Part shown: piece after piece, positions 51,206 through 60,222 of the stretch | How positions within the stretch are numbered: position 1 is the stretch's first letter | Layout of the letters: each line of letters begins with the position of its first letter | Assembly (NCBI RefSeq): GCF_001263205.1 | Contig: NZ_CP012333.1 | Location: 7,917,501 to 7,981,500, forward strand | Direction of reading: 5' to 3' | From: Labilithrix luteola | GTDB taxonomy: Bacteria > Myxococcota_A > Polyangia > Polyangiales > Polyangiaceae | Length of the DNA: 64,000 bases | Translations under genes and position numbers: made by a program | Notes under the pieces: generated by a model | The model's database searches: none | The model's input: the letters and a program-made list of their open reading frames with translations, nothing else | Told to the model about the DNA's origin: nothing

Positions 51206-52812
51206 GCCGTCACCTGCGTCGCGTGAGCATCGGGAACGTAAGGCGACGGTGCGTCGGGTCTCAGGTTGCCCGGATTCAGAATGCCCTTGGGGTCGAACGC
51301 ACGCATCAGTGCGAGCGTGGTCTCGACGCCTCCCTCACCGAGCTCGCGCATCAGCCGCGGAGCCTTCGAGCGGCCGGCGCCGTGATGGTGAGCGAGCGTG
51401 CCTCCGGCCTCGACCGCCGCTGCAAGAGCGTCGCGCCACGCACGGTCGTACGTGATCTCGCAGCGCTCGTCCCAGCTCTCCGACTCGTCGCCTTTGGCCG
51501 CGGTGCCGGCGAACGAGAAGTAGATGCAGCAGCCGTCGGGGTATGCGTGACTCAGGTGCGCCATGACGAAGACGTGCGCTCCGAGCGCGCGGCGCACGGC
51601 GTCGTAGAGGCCTTCGAGCTTCGACCACGGCGCAGCAACCTCCATCGTGTCGGAGAAGAGGCCGGAGGCGAAGACCGGTGCTTGCCGGTAGCTCACCGAA
51701 TAGCGGTGGAGCAGCCACTTGCGCGCCGGGCCTTCACCTTCGTACTTGGCGCGCATGCCCATCAGCAGCTCGTGCGCGCGCTCCTGATCGCGCTCCGGCA
51801 CGCTGCCTTCGCCTTCGAAGATGACGACGAGCAGCGAGCCGCCGAGCATCTTGCTGCCGATCGACCCTTCGAGAAGCTCGTTGATGGTGCCCGGCCGGCG
51901 CAAGAAGCTTCGCAGCATCGCCGCGCCGAGACCGGGCGTGTTGCCCGAGTCGGCCCCGTCTTTCTTCACCGAGCCGCGGCGCGCGAGCATGGCGTCGAAG
52001 GGATCGTAGAGGCGTGCGACCGCCGGACGGAGGCCCGCCTGGAACATGGCGCGCATCGCCTCCCAGCCGTGCTTGGTGGTGGGGAAGGAGTAGGCTGCGA
52101 ACGCCCGCGTCTTCGGTGCCACGTGAATGCGAAGCGTCGCGCTCGTGACGATCGCGAGCGTTCCTTCGCTTCCGACCACCAATGGGATCAAGTTCGGTCC
52201 GCTCGTGCGATGGCGGAGGTTCACGATCTCGCCCGCGCCCGTGACGCACTCGAGGGCGAGCACCATGTCCTCGATCTTGCCGTACTTGCCCGAGCACTGC
52301 CCGGCGCTGCGCGCGGCGACCCAACCGCCGACGGTGCTGCACAAGATGGAGGAGGGGAAATGGCCGAGCGTGAAGCCTTTGCGTTCGAGCTCCTCCTCGA
52401 GCGGCAAGCCCATGTGACCGGCTTCGACGTCGAGCGTGAAGGCGGGGCCGTCGAGGCGGCGAATTTTCGCCATACGTTTCAGATCGACGACGATCATGTT
52501 CTCGCTGGGCAACACCCCGGCGCAGACGCCGCTGCCCGCGCCGAAGGGAACGATCGGCGTCTCCGTCTCGTTCGCCCAGCGGACGATGCGCGCGACCTCT
52601 TCCGTCGACGTGGGCCAGACGATGCCAGCGGGGCGATGGGCGGCCACATTGCCGGCCCGGACGGCAAGGTGGTGCCTCGGCCACAAATCGCGCGCGTAGG
52701 CCACCCGATCGGCAGGATCGGTGCTCGTACGAATGCGTTCGCCCGAAGTACCGAGGACGCGGGTGAGGCTGCGCGGGAGGTCACCAGTCGGATTTCCGCT
52801 AGGCTCGGCCAT
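51202..52812 (-). CDS. FAD-linked oxidase, alkylglycerone-phosphate-synthase-like
   Basis: 536 residues. FAD domain (about 45-255): VWPTSTEEVARIVRWANE, PFGAGSGVCAGVL, FTLGHFPSSILCSTVGGWVAARSAGQ, SGPNLIPLVVGSEGTLAIVTSATLRI. Cap domain then ALAAAVEAGGTLAHHHGAGRSKAPRL with the HHH active-site-like motif of alkyldihydroxyacetonephosphate synthases, and DPKGILNPGNL at the end. So a role in ether-lipid synthesis or a related D-2-hydroxyacid oxidase is plausible; myxobacteria are known to make ether lipids. Coupled to a partial FAD-domain protein. Confidence 0.88.
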   Translation of the reverse strand: MAEPSGNPTGDLPRSLTRVLGTSGERIRTSTDPADRVAYARDLWPRHHLAVRAGNVAAHRPAGIVWPTSTEEVARIVRWANETETPIVPFGAGSGVCAGVLPSENMIVVDLKRMAKIRRLDGPAFTLDVEAGHMGLPLEEELERKGFTLGHFPSSILCSTVGGWVAARSAGQCSGKYGKIEDMVLALECVTGAGEIVNLRHRTSGPNLIPLVVGSEGTLAIVTSATLRIHVAPKTRAFAAYSFPTTKHGWEAMRAMFQAGLRPAVARLYDPFDAMLARRGSVKKDGADSGNTPGLGAAMLRSFLRRPGTINELLEGSIGSKMLGGSLLVVIFEGEGSVPERDQERAHELLMGMRAKYEGEGPARKWLLHRYSVSYRQAPVFASGLFSDTMEVAAPWSKLEGLYDAVRRALGAHVFVMAHLSHAYPDGCCIYFSFAGTAAKGDESESWDERCEITYDRAWRDALAAAVEAGGTLAHHHGAGRSKAPRLMRELGEGGVETTLALMRAFDPKGILNPGNLRPDAPSPYVPDAHATQVTA

Positions 52813-52871
52813 GGGGATCGATGGTAGTCGACCTTGCGCGGCCGTGCCTTGCCGCGCTAACTCCTCCCGCC

Positions 52872-54788
52872 ATGGCCAGTTTTCTCGAGGCGCTCGCGGC
52901 CGGACCCTTGGTCGTCGATGGCGCTGCCGGCACTCAGCTCTACGAGCGCGGGGTGCTCTACAGCACCTGCTTCGAAGAGCTGTGCGTGTCGAAACCCGAG
53001 CTCGTCAAGAAGATGCACGAGGACTACGTGCGCGCCGGCGCCCAGGTCCTCGAGACGAACACGTTCGGGGCGAACGCCATGCGCCTCGAGAAGCACGGCA
53101 TGACCTCGAGGGTTCGCGAGATCAACCTTGCCGCCGTGAAGCTCGCGCGTGAGGCCGCGGCGGGCAAGGCGTTCGTCGCCGGGGCGATCGGCCCCTCGGG
53201 ATACTTCCTCGGTAACGCCCTGCCGGAAGATCTCGCCAAGGTCCGCTCGGCGCTCTCCGAGCAAGCGCAGGCCCTCGTCGAAGCTGGCGTCGACGTGCTT
53301 CTCATCGAGACGATGCGTCAGACCAACGAGCTCCGCATCGCGGTGGAGAGCGCGGTGGCGGCGTCCGGTGGAAAAATCCCGGTGATCGCGTCGGCATCGG
53401 TCGACGAGGCGAGCCGCATGGCGGATGGAACCTCGTCGGGCGAGATTGCCCGCTTGATGCGCGAGTGGGGTGCGAACGTCGTCGGCGTGAACTGCTGCGA
53501 CGGCCCGATGAACGTGCTCGAGGCCATCGAGCCGATGCTCGAGCTGGGCGTGCCGGTGTGGGCGGTCCCCAACGCGGGTCTCCCGCGCCGCGTCGACGAA
53601 CGCCTCGTCTACGTGTCGACCGCCGAGTACTTCGGCGTTTACGCACGACGCATGTTCAAGATGGGCGTGAAGCTCGTCGGCGGCTGTTGCGGAACGACGC
53701 CCGAGCACATCAAGCGCATCGCCGCGGCGGCCCGCATGGTCGGTTCGTCGGAGGCCAAGAGCGCTCCGCCCGACTCGGAGGTCGTTCGCGCGAGCGATAG
53801 CTTCCAGACCTGGTCGGCACATCCGCCCGCGATGCCCGGCGCCGCCAAGGCCACGCCATTCTCCGAGCGAAGCGACTTCGCCTCGAAGATCGCGCGCGGC
53901 AAGTTCGTCGTGTCGGTGGAGGTCAACCCGCCCGTCGGCCTCGATCTGAGCAAGGCGATCACCGCTGCGAAGATGCTCAAGGAGGGCGGTGTCGACGTCG
54001 TGAACATCGCCGACGGCGCTCGCGCGCAGGCCCGCATGGGCAACGTGGCGATGGCCGCGCGTGTCCAACAGAACGTCGACATGGAGACAATCCTCCACGT
54101 CTGCGGTCGCGATCGAAACCTCCTCGGTACGATCGCGCATTTGCTCGCGGCGCACGAGCTCGGCGTTCGCAACCTGGTCGTCGTTACCGGCGATCCGCCC
54201 AAGATGGGCGACTTCCCCGATGCGTCGGCCGTCTACGACCTCGATTCGATCGGCATTCTCAAGCTCGCCGCGCGGCTGAACCACGGCATCGATCCGGGCG
54301 GAAAACCTCTCGGTTGCGGTACGCGCTTCGTTCTCGCCACGGGCGCCGAGCCCGCGGCCCTCAACTACGATCGCGAGCTCTCGCGTCTGCGTCAGAAGAA
54401 AGATGCCGGCGCCGAGCTCGTCATGACGCAGCCCGTGTACGATCCGGCCGTGCTCGATCGCTTTCTCACCGACATCGCGCCGCTCGGCCTTCCGGTGCTC
54501 GTCGGCCTGCTGCCGCTCGCCAGCTACCGCAATGCCGAATTCCTGCACAACGAAGTGCCCGGCATGCAGGTGCCGGAGGGCGTGCGTGAGCGCATGCGCA
54601 AGGCGGGAACGGGAGCGGCGGCTCGCAAGGAGGGCGTCGCCATCGCGCGCGAGATGCTCGCCGCGGTGCGCGGTCGCGTCGCCGGGGCGTACATCATGCC
54701 GCCGCTCGAGCGCTACGAGCTCGCCCTCGAGGTCGTCGACGGTTTCCTCGATCGCGACGATCGACCTGCCGCGAGCGCGAACGCTTGA
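52872..54788 (+). CDS. Bifunctional homocysteine S-methyltransferase / methylenetetrahydrofolate reductase
   Basis: 638 residues (ATG 52872). N-terminal homocysteine-binding domain: LVVDGAAGTQLYERGV, ETNTFGANAMRLEKHG, VGVNCCDGP and GGCCGTTPEHI, with three Cys as Zn ligands. C-terminal MetF domain (from about 350): VVSVEVNPPVGLDLSKAI, LLGTIAHLLAAHELGVRNLVVVTGDPPKMGD, MTQPVYDP. This layout matches the YitJ-type fusion proteins. It would produce 5-methyl-THF and transfer a methyl to homocysteine to make methionine. Divergent from the FAD oxidase. Confidence 0.93.
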   Translation: MASFLEALAAGPLVVDGAAGTQLYERGVLYSTCFEELCVSKPELVKKMHEDYVRAGAQVLETNTFGANAMRLEKHGMTSRVREINLAAVKLAREAAAGKAFVAGAIGPSGYFLGNALPEDLAKVRSALSEQAQALVEAGVDVLLIETMRQTNELRIAVESAVAASGGKIPVIASASVDEASRMADGTSSGEIARLMREWGANVVGVNCCDGPMNVLEAIEPMLELGVPVWAVPNAGLPRRVDERLVYVSTAEYFGVYARRMFKMGVKLVGGCCGTTPEHIKRIAAAARMVGSSEAKSAPPDSEVVRASDSFQTWSAHPPAMPGAAKATPFSERSDFASKIARGKFVVSVEVNPPVGLDLSKAITAAKMLKEGGVDVVNIADGARAQARMGNVAMAARVQQNVDMETILHVCGRDRNLLGTIAHLLAAHELGVRNLVVVTGDPPKMGDFPDASAVYDLDSIGILKLAARLNHGIDPGGKPLGCGTRFVLATGAEPAALNYDRELSRLRQKKDAGAELVMTQPVYDPAVLDRFLTDIAPLGLPVLVGLLPLASYRNAEFLHNEVPGMQVPEGVRERMRKAGTGAAARKEGVAIAREMLAAVRGRVAGAYIMPPLERYELALEVVDGFLDRDDRPAASANA

Positions 54789-56098
54789 TGCGCGTCGGCA
54801 CGCTCGCATGGGCAGGCGTCGCGCTCGCCGCATCGCTCGGATCCATCGCGTGCCGCAAAAACGAACCGCCGGCGCCCACCACGACGGCCTCGGCTTCACC
54901 GGCCGAGGCGCCGGCACCCGTCGCCGTTGCGGAGGAGCTTCCGCGATGCCGTGCAGAAGGAGCCAAGCTCGACATCGCCGGTGAAGACGTGGTGGTCGGC
55001 GACGCCGTCGTCGCCGGCGATGCGCTCTTCACGGGGCTCGTGCGTCGTGAGGGGACCAAGCGCGCTGCTTCGATCCTGCGAACGGGACTCGATCTCGGTT
55101 CGCCGAAGTTCATCGAGATCGGGCCGGCGCTCGGTGATGATCCTCCGCCCGTACCCTACGGGGCGGGCAATGCGGTGTTCGCCGCGTACTTCGCGCGCAA
55201 GGCGGTCGAGCCTTCACCGAAGGCCGCGCGCGGAGTTCTGGGCACCCGCGAGCTTCGCCTCGTGCGCCTCGATGCGTCGTCGACCTTCAAGCTCGAAGGC
55301 TCCGTCGTTCAGCAGGCCGACGAGTCGCAGGCCTTCGATGTGGCGTGGACCGATCCTTCGGCCGCGCCGCTCGTCGCGTGGGACGAAGATGCGCCGCTCG
55401 GTCCGGGGCGGATGCTCGCCGATCGCGGCGTGATCAAGGTGCAGGCGCTCACGCCGGGTGCGAAGCCGCTCGTCGCGTCGCCCGACACGTCCGACGCCGA
55501 GTCGCCGCGTCTCCTTCCGCGGAAAGGCGGGTACTGGCTCGCCTGGCTCGCGACGAAGCCCGAGGTCGAAGATGCGGGCGCGCCGTCCAAGGCGACCACG
55601 GACGAAGGTCCGGGCGAGCGACGCGCGTTTCGGTGGCTCGAGCTCGTGACGCTCGATGCGAAGGGGGAGACGACCTCGAAGGTGCGACGCATCTCCTCCG
55701 AGAAGGGACGCGCGGCATCGTTCGAGCTCTCGAAGGGGGCAGCCGAGGAGCTCGTCGTCGTGCTCCAAGACGAGGCCGCCGCGACCGAGGGGGCAGGTGC
55801 GCGAGTACTTCGCTATGTGGTTACGGCCGACCGCGTCGAGCCATCGGATCTGGTGGACGGTGGGGTAGGGACCGCTCCGGTCGAGCTCGTCCCGGCGGCC
55901 GCCCCACGCTGGCTCGCGTGGACGGACGTCGCGGACCACGCGCGAGTTCTTTCGCTATCACCAGGAGTTCTGGCGACCACCCCGCCGACGCTCGAGCCCG
56001 CGCTCGATCCGACCCGGGTTCTGGCCTTTGCGCCCCCCTCGAGCCTCTTCGGTCTGTCCCAGGAAAAGGGCCAGATCGTGCGCTTCACCTGCCCCTGA
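54788..56098 (+). CDS. Predicted lipoprotein coupled to the methyltransferase/MTHFR gene
   Basis: 436 residues. The ATG (54788) overlaps the previous stop (TGATG). Signal VALAASLGSIACRKNE (lipobox SIAC), then an Ala/Pro/Thr linker and a long beta-rich, Asp/Glu/Gly/Ala-rich body (GDAVVAGDALFTGLVRREG, AFDVAWTDPSAAPLVAWDEDAP, RLLPRKGGYWLAWLATK) that looks like a propeller or repeats of short strands. No domain recognised. Confidence 0.75.
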   Translation: MRVGTLAWAGVALAASLGSIACRKNEPPAPTTTASASPAEAPAPVAVAEELPRCRAEGAKLDIAGEDVVVGDAVVAGDALFTGLVRREGTKRAASILRTGLDLGSPKFIEIGPALGDDPPPVPYGAGNAVFAAYFARKAVEPSPKAARGVLGTRELRLVRLDASSTFKLEGSVVQQADESQAFDVAWTDPSAAPLVAWDEDAPLGPGRMLADRGVIKVQALTPGAKPLVASPDTSDAESPRLLPRKGGYWLAWLATKPEVEDAGAPSKATTDEGPGERRAFRWLELVTLDAKGETTSKVRRISSEKGRAASFELSKGAAEELVVVLQDEAAATEGAGARVLRYVVTADRVEPSDLVDGGVGTAPVELVPAAAPRWLAWTDVADHARVLSLSPGVLATTPPTLEPALDPTRVLAFAPPSSLFGLSQEKGQIVRFTCP

Positions 56099-56207
56099 GG
56101 CATTCTCCCACGCTGTTCCGTATTCCCTCCGGGCACCGGTTCGACTAGCTTTTTCCGCGTGACGAGGACTAGGCGGCCGTTCGGGTGGGAGTCGGCCGAA
56201 AAGACTG

Positions 56208-56281
56208 GGGCCCATAGCTCAATCGGTCAGAGCCCCCGGCTCATAACCGGGCTGTTCCTGGTTCGAACCCAGGTGGGCCCA
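56208..56281 (+). tRNA. tRNA with CAT anticodon (Ile2 or elongator Met)
   Basis: Acceptor GGGCCCA/TGGGCCC, anticodon arm CCCGG-CTCATAA-CCGGG, T-arm CCTGG-TTCGAAC-CCAGG, A73; 74 nt and no encoded CCA. CAT is read as Met unless C34 becomes lysidine. C4:G69 and C5:G68 in the acceptor and CTCATAA loop resemble known TilS (Ile2) determinants, which tilts slightly to Ile2. Not initiator Met. Confidence 0.9.
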
Positions 56282-56331
56282 CACGTGCCGGCGTTTAGGT
56301 TCCCGGTGGCGCTGAAACAAGGAGAGAGCTG

Positions 56332-57087
56332 TTGAGCAGCACGACGGAGCAGAACCGCGAGCAGGTGCGCGAGCAAATCCGTGCGCTCGAGGAGCTTGCG
56401 GCGATGGACGCCGAGGTCAAGATCCTCGAGGAAAAGCTGGTCGAAGAGCGGGGGACACTCACCTCGTTGAAAGACAGCCTGAAGAAGCTGGACGACAAGC
56501 TCCAGATCGATCGCGCCACGGTAGGCGCGGCGGACAAGCAGCGAAACGAGCTGCAGCACGATGTCCGCACGATGACGCAGCAGATCGAGCACTCGCGCGA
56601 GAAGCTCAATCGCTCGCGTACCGAGCGCGAGTCGAACGCCGCGCAGCGTGAGCTCGAGGAGCTCAGGAAGCTCATTCGCGATCGCGAAGAAGAGGCCACG
56701 CGAATCGACGGTGACACGGCTTCGGTTCGTGGGGCGGTCGAGACGGCGGAAGGCGAACACAAGCGCATCTCCGAGGAGCTCGCAGCCGTCGAAGGCGACA
56801 TCTCGGCAAAGGTCAATCAGCTCGAGGCCGACCGCAGTGCGAAGGGCGGCGGTCGCGATGCGATCGTCAAGCGCCTTCCCCCGGTGCTCTTCCGCAAATA
56901 CGAGATGATTCGTGGTCGTCGCGGCAACGCGATCGCGCAAACCACGGATGGCACGTGCAACAAGTGCAACATGGCGTTGCCCCCGCAGCTCTATCATCGG
57001 CTGCGCAGGGAACCGCTCATCGAGCAGTGCCCGTCGTGCAATCGCATCATCTACTTCGCGGCACCTGCAGCGCAGAAGGTCGACTAG
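56332..57087 (+). CDS. Coiled-coil protein with C4 zinc ribbon (CT398/CdsZ-like)
   Basis: 251 residues from a TTG start with AGGAGAGAG 3-11 bp upstream. Long helical hairpin (about 10-185, Lys/Glu/Arg-rich) and a C-terminal ribbon CNKCNMALPPQLYHRLRREPLIEQCPSCNRIIYF. This matches a common C4-type zinc-ribbon family; members are linked to nucleic-acid or secretion-related roles, not certain here. Just behind the tRNA and 40 bp before the kinase gene. Confidence 0.88.
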   Translation: MSSTTEQNREQVREQIRALEELAAMDAEVKILEEKLVEERGTLTSLKDSLKKLDDKLQIDRATVGAADKQRNELQHDVRTMTQQIEHSREKLNRSRTERESNAAQRELEELRKLIRDREEEATRIDGDTASVRGAVETAEGEHKRISEELAAVEGDISAKVNQLEADRSAKGGGRDAIVKRLPPVLFRKYEMIRGRRGNAIAQTTDGTCNKCNMALPPQLYHRLRREPLIEQCPSCNRIIYFAAPAAQKVD

Positions 57088-57127
57088 TCAACGCCGCACC
57101 ACTCGCAGCACCCTCCACACGGGTCCC

Positions 57128-58477
57128 ATGAAGAGCTGCCCCAAATGCATGCGCGTGTTTCCGGACGACGCTGGCTTCTGCCCGGCGGACGGCAACCCGC
57201 TGCAGTTCGCGAGCACGGTTCCGATCGCGAACACCGCGGATGATCCGCGGCTCGGGGCCAAGCTCTGTGGTCGTTACGAGCTGCGTCGTGTCGTGGCCGA
57301 CGGCGGCATGGGCCGCGTCTACGAAGGCATCGACAAGCAGACCAACACGCGCATCGCGGTGAAGGTCCTGCACGACGACGTCGTGAAGGACGAGGTCGCG
57401 CTCGAACGCTTCAAGCGTGAGTACGAGATCTCGAGCCAGCTCCCGCACGACTACATCGTCAAGGTTCTCGACTTTCAGCGCGACGAAGCATCCGGCGTTT
57501 GGCTGCTCGTCATGGAGTTCCTCGACGGCGAGGAGCTTCGCTTCGTGCTCAAGCGCGAGAAGGAAGTCGCGCCCGAGCGCCTCGTGCGCATGCTCTCGCA
57601 GGTCGCGCTCGGACTCGACGGTGCGCACGCGCGGCAGTTCGTGCACCGGGATCTGAAGCCGGACAACTTGTTCCTCTGCGGCACGCGCGAAGGCGACAAC
57701 GTCAAGATCCTCGACTTCGGATCGGTCAAAGACAAGAACAAGGACGCCAAGAAGCTCACCGTCCTCGGCACGACGATTGGCTCGCCGTATTACATGGCAC
57801 CGGAGCAAGCGCAGGGGCTCGAAACGCTCGACGCCCGCGCCGACGTCTTCGCGCTCGCCGCGATTACGTACGAGTGCGTCGCCGGCGCGGTGCCTTTCAC
57901 GGGCAACAACGGCCCCTCGATCTTGCTCTCCATCCTCACGAAGGATCCTGTCCCGCCGAGCTCGCGGAACGGCCAGACGAAGTACCCGATCCCCGCGGCG
58001 CTCGACGACGTGATGGAAGTCGCGCTCGCGAAGAACCCGAACATCCGCACGAAGAGCGTGGGTGATTTCGCGACGGCCGTCGGGCATGCCTACGGCCTCG
58101 AAGGGGATCACCACGCGTGGGCGCGGCTTTCGAATGCGGACCTCGCCAAGCAGGTCGCCGAAGGCCGTTTGCGCGCGCCAGCTCCCCGTCGCATCGAGGC
58201 GGCGGCGGACCCGTTCGCTGCGCCCGACCCGTTCGCGGCCAAGCCGATCGCTACTGCCTCTCCGATGATGGCTGGACCGGCGGCTCCGATTCCTGCTCCG
58301 CACATGCCGGGGCCGGCCGTCTCGGGTCCCATCGTGGCTTCGCCGCAGCCGACCGCTTACGCGGACGTGGCGATGGGCGTGCCGCAAGGGCGTCCGGGGT
58401 GGCTTGTGCCGGTGATCGTCGGCATCGCCGCTCTCGTGGTGGGCGGTGCGATCGCCTTCGCGCTGCTTGCCCACTGA
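57128..58477 (+). CDS. Ser/Thr protein kinase with N-terminal zinc ribbon and C-terminal membrane anchor
   Basis: 449 residues. Zinc ribbon CPKCMRVFPDDAGFCPADG (4-22); kinase domain about 48-320 with GGMGRVYEG (P-loop), IAVKVL (ATP Lys), FVHRDLKPDN (catalytic loop), ILDFGSVKD (DFG) and GSPYYMAPEQ. An Ala/Pro-rich region (PFAAPDPFAAKP) leads to a last helix WLVPVIVGIAALVVGGAIAFALLAH. So the kinase is anchored with its catalytic part in the cytosol. Followed by a Pro/Ala-rich membrane protein that might be its substrate or scaffold. Confidence 0.94.
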   Translation: MKSCPKCMRVFPDDAGFCPADGNPLQFASTVPIANTADDPRLGAKLCGRYELRRVVADGGMGRVYEGIDKQTNTRIAVKVLHDDVVKDEVALERFKREYEISSQLPHDYIVKVLDFQRDEASGVWLLVMEFLDGEELRFVLKREKEVAPERLVRMLSQVALGLDGAHARQFVHRDLKPDNLFLCGTREGDNVKILDFGSVKDKNKDAKKLTVLGTTIGSPYYMAPEQAQGLETLDARADVFALAAITYECVAGAVPFTGNNGPSILLSILTKDPVPPSSRNGQTKYPIPAALDDVMEVALAKNPNIRTKSVGDFATAVGHAYGLEGDHHAWARLSNADLAKQVAEGRLRAPAPRRIEAAADPFAAPDPFAAKPIATASPMMAGPAAPIPAPHMPGPAVSGPIVASPQPTAYADVAMGVPQGRPGWLVPVIVGIAALVVGGAIAFALLAH

Positions 58478-58716
58478 CGCCGAAGCTGAGGGATCGCCGA
58501 TCCACCTAGGCCTGGTTGACGTGGATCGTTCGACCACCGGGGATAGAAGCGTACGTTGTCTTCATGGTGCTTCGCGCCCGTTGTGCGTGAAGCTCCCACC
58601 GTTTCGATCTCACTGCGTTCTTCGCGTGTAACCTCCGCGGTATGATCCGAGCGCGGCGTTGCGCAACTGGCTTGCTGTTCGCAAGGAGTGGCGCCGGGAG
58701 CTCGGAACGGAGAAGC

Positions 58717-60210
58717 ATGCTGCCCTTCACGAAACGGCCGGGACGCGGAGAGGAATCGGCAGACGCCGTCGCCAAGGACGACGCGTCGCTCGCCCCGGCT
58801 GCCGGCTCGGCGCCCCGCGCTCCGTCGAGCTTCGCGCCGCCGCGTCCCCCGCTTCCGTCGACGTCCGACGAAGAGATGACGACGCTGATGCCGGTGAAGT
58901 CGCTGAGCAACGCGGCGATTCCCGCGCCGCGCCCGGCAGCCGGTGTTCCGGCCGTGCGTCCTTCGACCCGCTCGCTCGGATCGTCTCCGCCCCCTGTGGC
59001 GAATGTTCCGAGCGGCCGGACTTCCGGAAGGAAGTTTGCCGCCGAGGAAGACGACGAAGATGGACGCACGGTCGTTCGGGGGGCTCCGAAGATCGTCAAG
59101 CGCGGAGCGCCGAAGCCCGGCACGCTCGGAGGCGTCGCCACCGCCGTCAATCCGTCTGCGGTCATCAAGCAGACGCTCGACTCGGCGCGCGCAAGCAGCC
59201 CGCCGAAGAGGCCCGAGCACTTGATGGCGCCTCCGCCCGCGGAGCTCCTCGAAGACTTCTCGGACCTGCGCCCCAAGCGTGACGAAGAGCGCACGGCCCT
59301 TTTGCTCTCGTCGTCGTCGAACAGCACGTCGAACAGCGTTCCTGCCGTCGGTCACAGCGTGATGCCCGGCCAGATGCCGCCGCAGGCGCTTCAGCCGCAG
59401 CCCATTCCGACCGGTTCCTATGCGTCGGCGTATCCGCCGCCGCCGAACCCGTACGTTGCGGCGTCATCCTCGAGCACCAACGTGCCGGGGGCGATGTCGA
59501 TGCCCGCTCACTTCATGGTGCCGCAAGCGCCGTACTCCGACGGACGCATGGACCCGCCCGGCACGTCGGTGACGTCGCGTACACGCATCGGCGGGCGTCC
59601 CGCGATGTCGTGGGCCGCTGCGCTCCTCGCGTTCGGTCTCTTCGTCGGCGTTGGAGCGGTTGCCATCATGCAGGGCAACAACGACTCTCTCGCGGAGACA
59701 GGCGCGTCGTTCGTCGACCCCTCGCATGCGCCGGGCGCGGCTCACGCGGCTACCCAGCCGGCCGCGCAGGCCGTGACACCCACAGGCGCGCCCGCGGCCG
59801 AAGAGCCGAGGGTCGCTGTTCCGCCCGTGGCCGTGCCTCAAGCCGCCGTACCCACGCCGGTCGCCGCACCCACCGCGCCGCCGGTCGCCGTGGCCGAGCC
59901 GGAGCCCAAGCCGGAAGCGAAGCCCGAAGCCAAGGTCGAACCGAAGGCCCAGGTGGCGGCCGCGCCCGCGCCGAAGCCCGCCGTGAAGCCGGAGTCCAAG
60001 CCGGTCGCGGTCGCCCAGCCCGTTAGTCGGCCGGCGCCAGCGCCGCGTCCGGTGGCTCGTCCAGCAGCAGCGAGCGACGACGAGAAGCCGGCCAGGCCGG
60101 TGGCGAAGGCCGCAGGAAGGGGCGCCGCGAAGGGCGGCTCCGACGTCGACGAGGAGACGAAGAAGGCGCTCGAGGCCTTGCAGAAGTCTCAGCTCGAGAG
60201 CTCGTTCTAA
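58717..60210 (+). CDS. Pro/Ala/Ser-rich membrane protein next to the kinase
   Basis: 497 residues (ATG 58717, GGAG 6 bp upstream). N-terminal half of low complexity with acidic-Thr motifs (TSDEEMTTLMP, EDDEDGRTVVRG, KRDEERTALLL), a membrane helix near 310-328 (AMSWAAALLAFGLFVGVGAVAIM), then an Ala/Pro/Glu/Lys/Val repeat region (PKPEAKPEAKVEPKA) and a C-terminal VDEETKKALEALQKSQLESSF. It could be a kinase substrate that spans the membrane. Similar in style to the protein at 38432. Confidence 0.72.
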   Translation: MLPFTKRPGRGEESADAVAKDDASLAPAAGSAPRAPSSFAPPRPPLPSTSDEEMTTLMPVKSLSNAAIPAPRPAAGVPAVRPSTRSLGSSPPPVANVPSGRTSGRKFAAEEDDEDGRTVVRGAPKIVKRGAPKPGTLGGVATAVNPSAVIKQTLDSARASSPPKRPEHLMAPPPAELLEDFSDLRPKRDEERTALLLSSSSNSTSNSVPAVGHSVMPGQMPPQALQPQPIPTGSYASAYPPPPNPYVAASSSSTNVPGAMSMPAHFMVPQAPYSDGRMDPPGTSVTSRTRIGGRPAMSWAAALLAFGLFVGVGAVAIMQGNNDSLAETGASFVDPSHAPGAAHAATQPAAQAVTPTGAPAAEEPRVAVPPVAVPQAAVPTPVAAPTAPPVAVAEPEPKPEAKPEAKVEPKAQVAAAPAPKPAVKPESKPVAVAQPVSRPAPAPRPVARPAAASDDEKPARPVAKAAGRGAAKGGSDVDEETKKALEALQKSQLESSF

Positions 60211-60222
60211 CCCGTTACGGAG

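Noticed and set aside
52857..54917. 686-codon minus frame
   Set aside because: Antisense to the clear methyltransferase/MTHFR gene; Arg/His-rich and motif-free.
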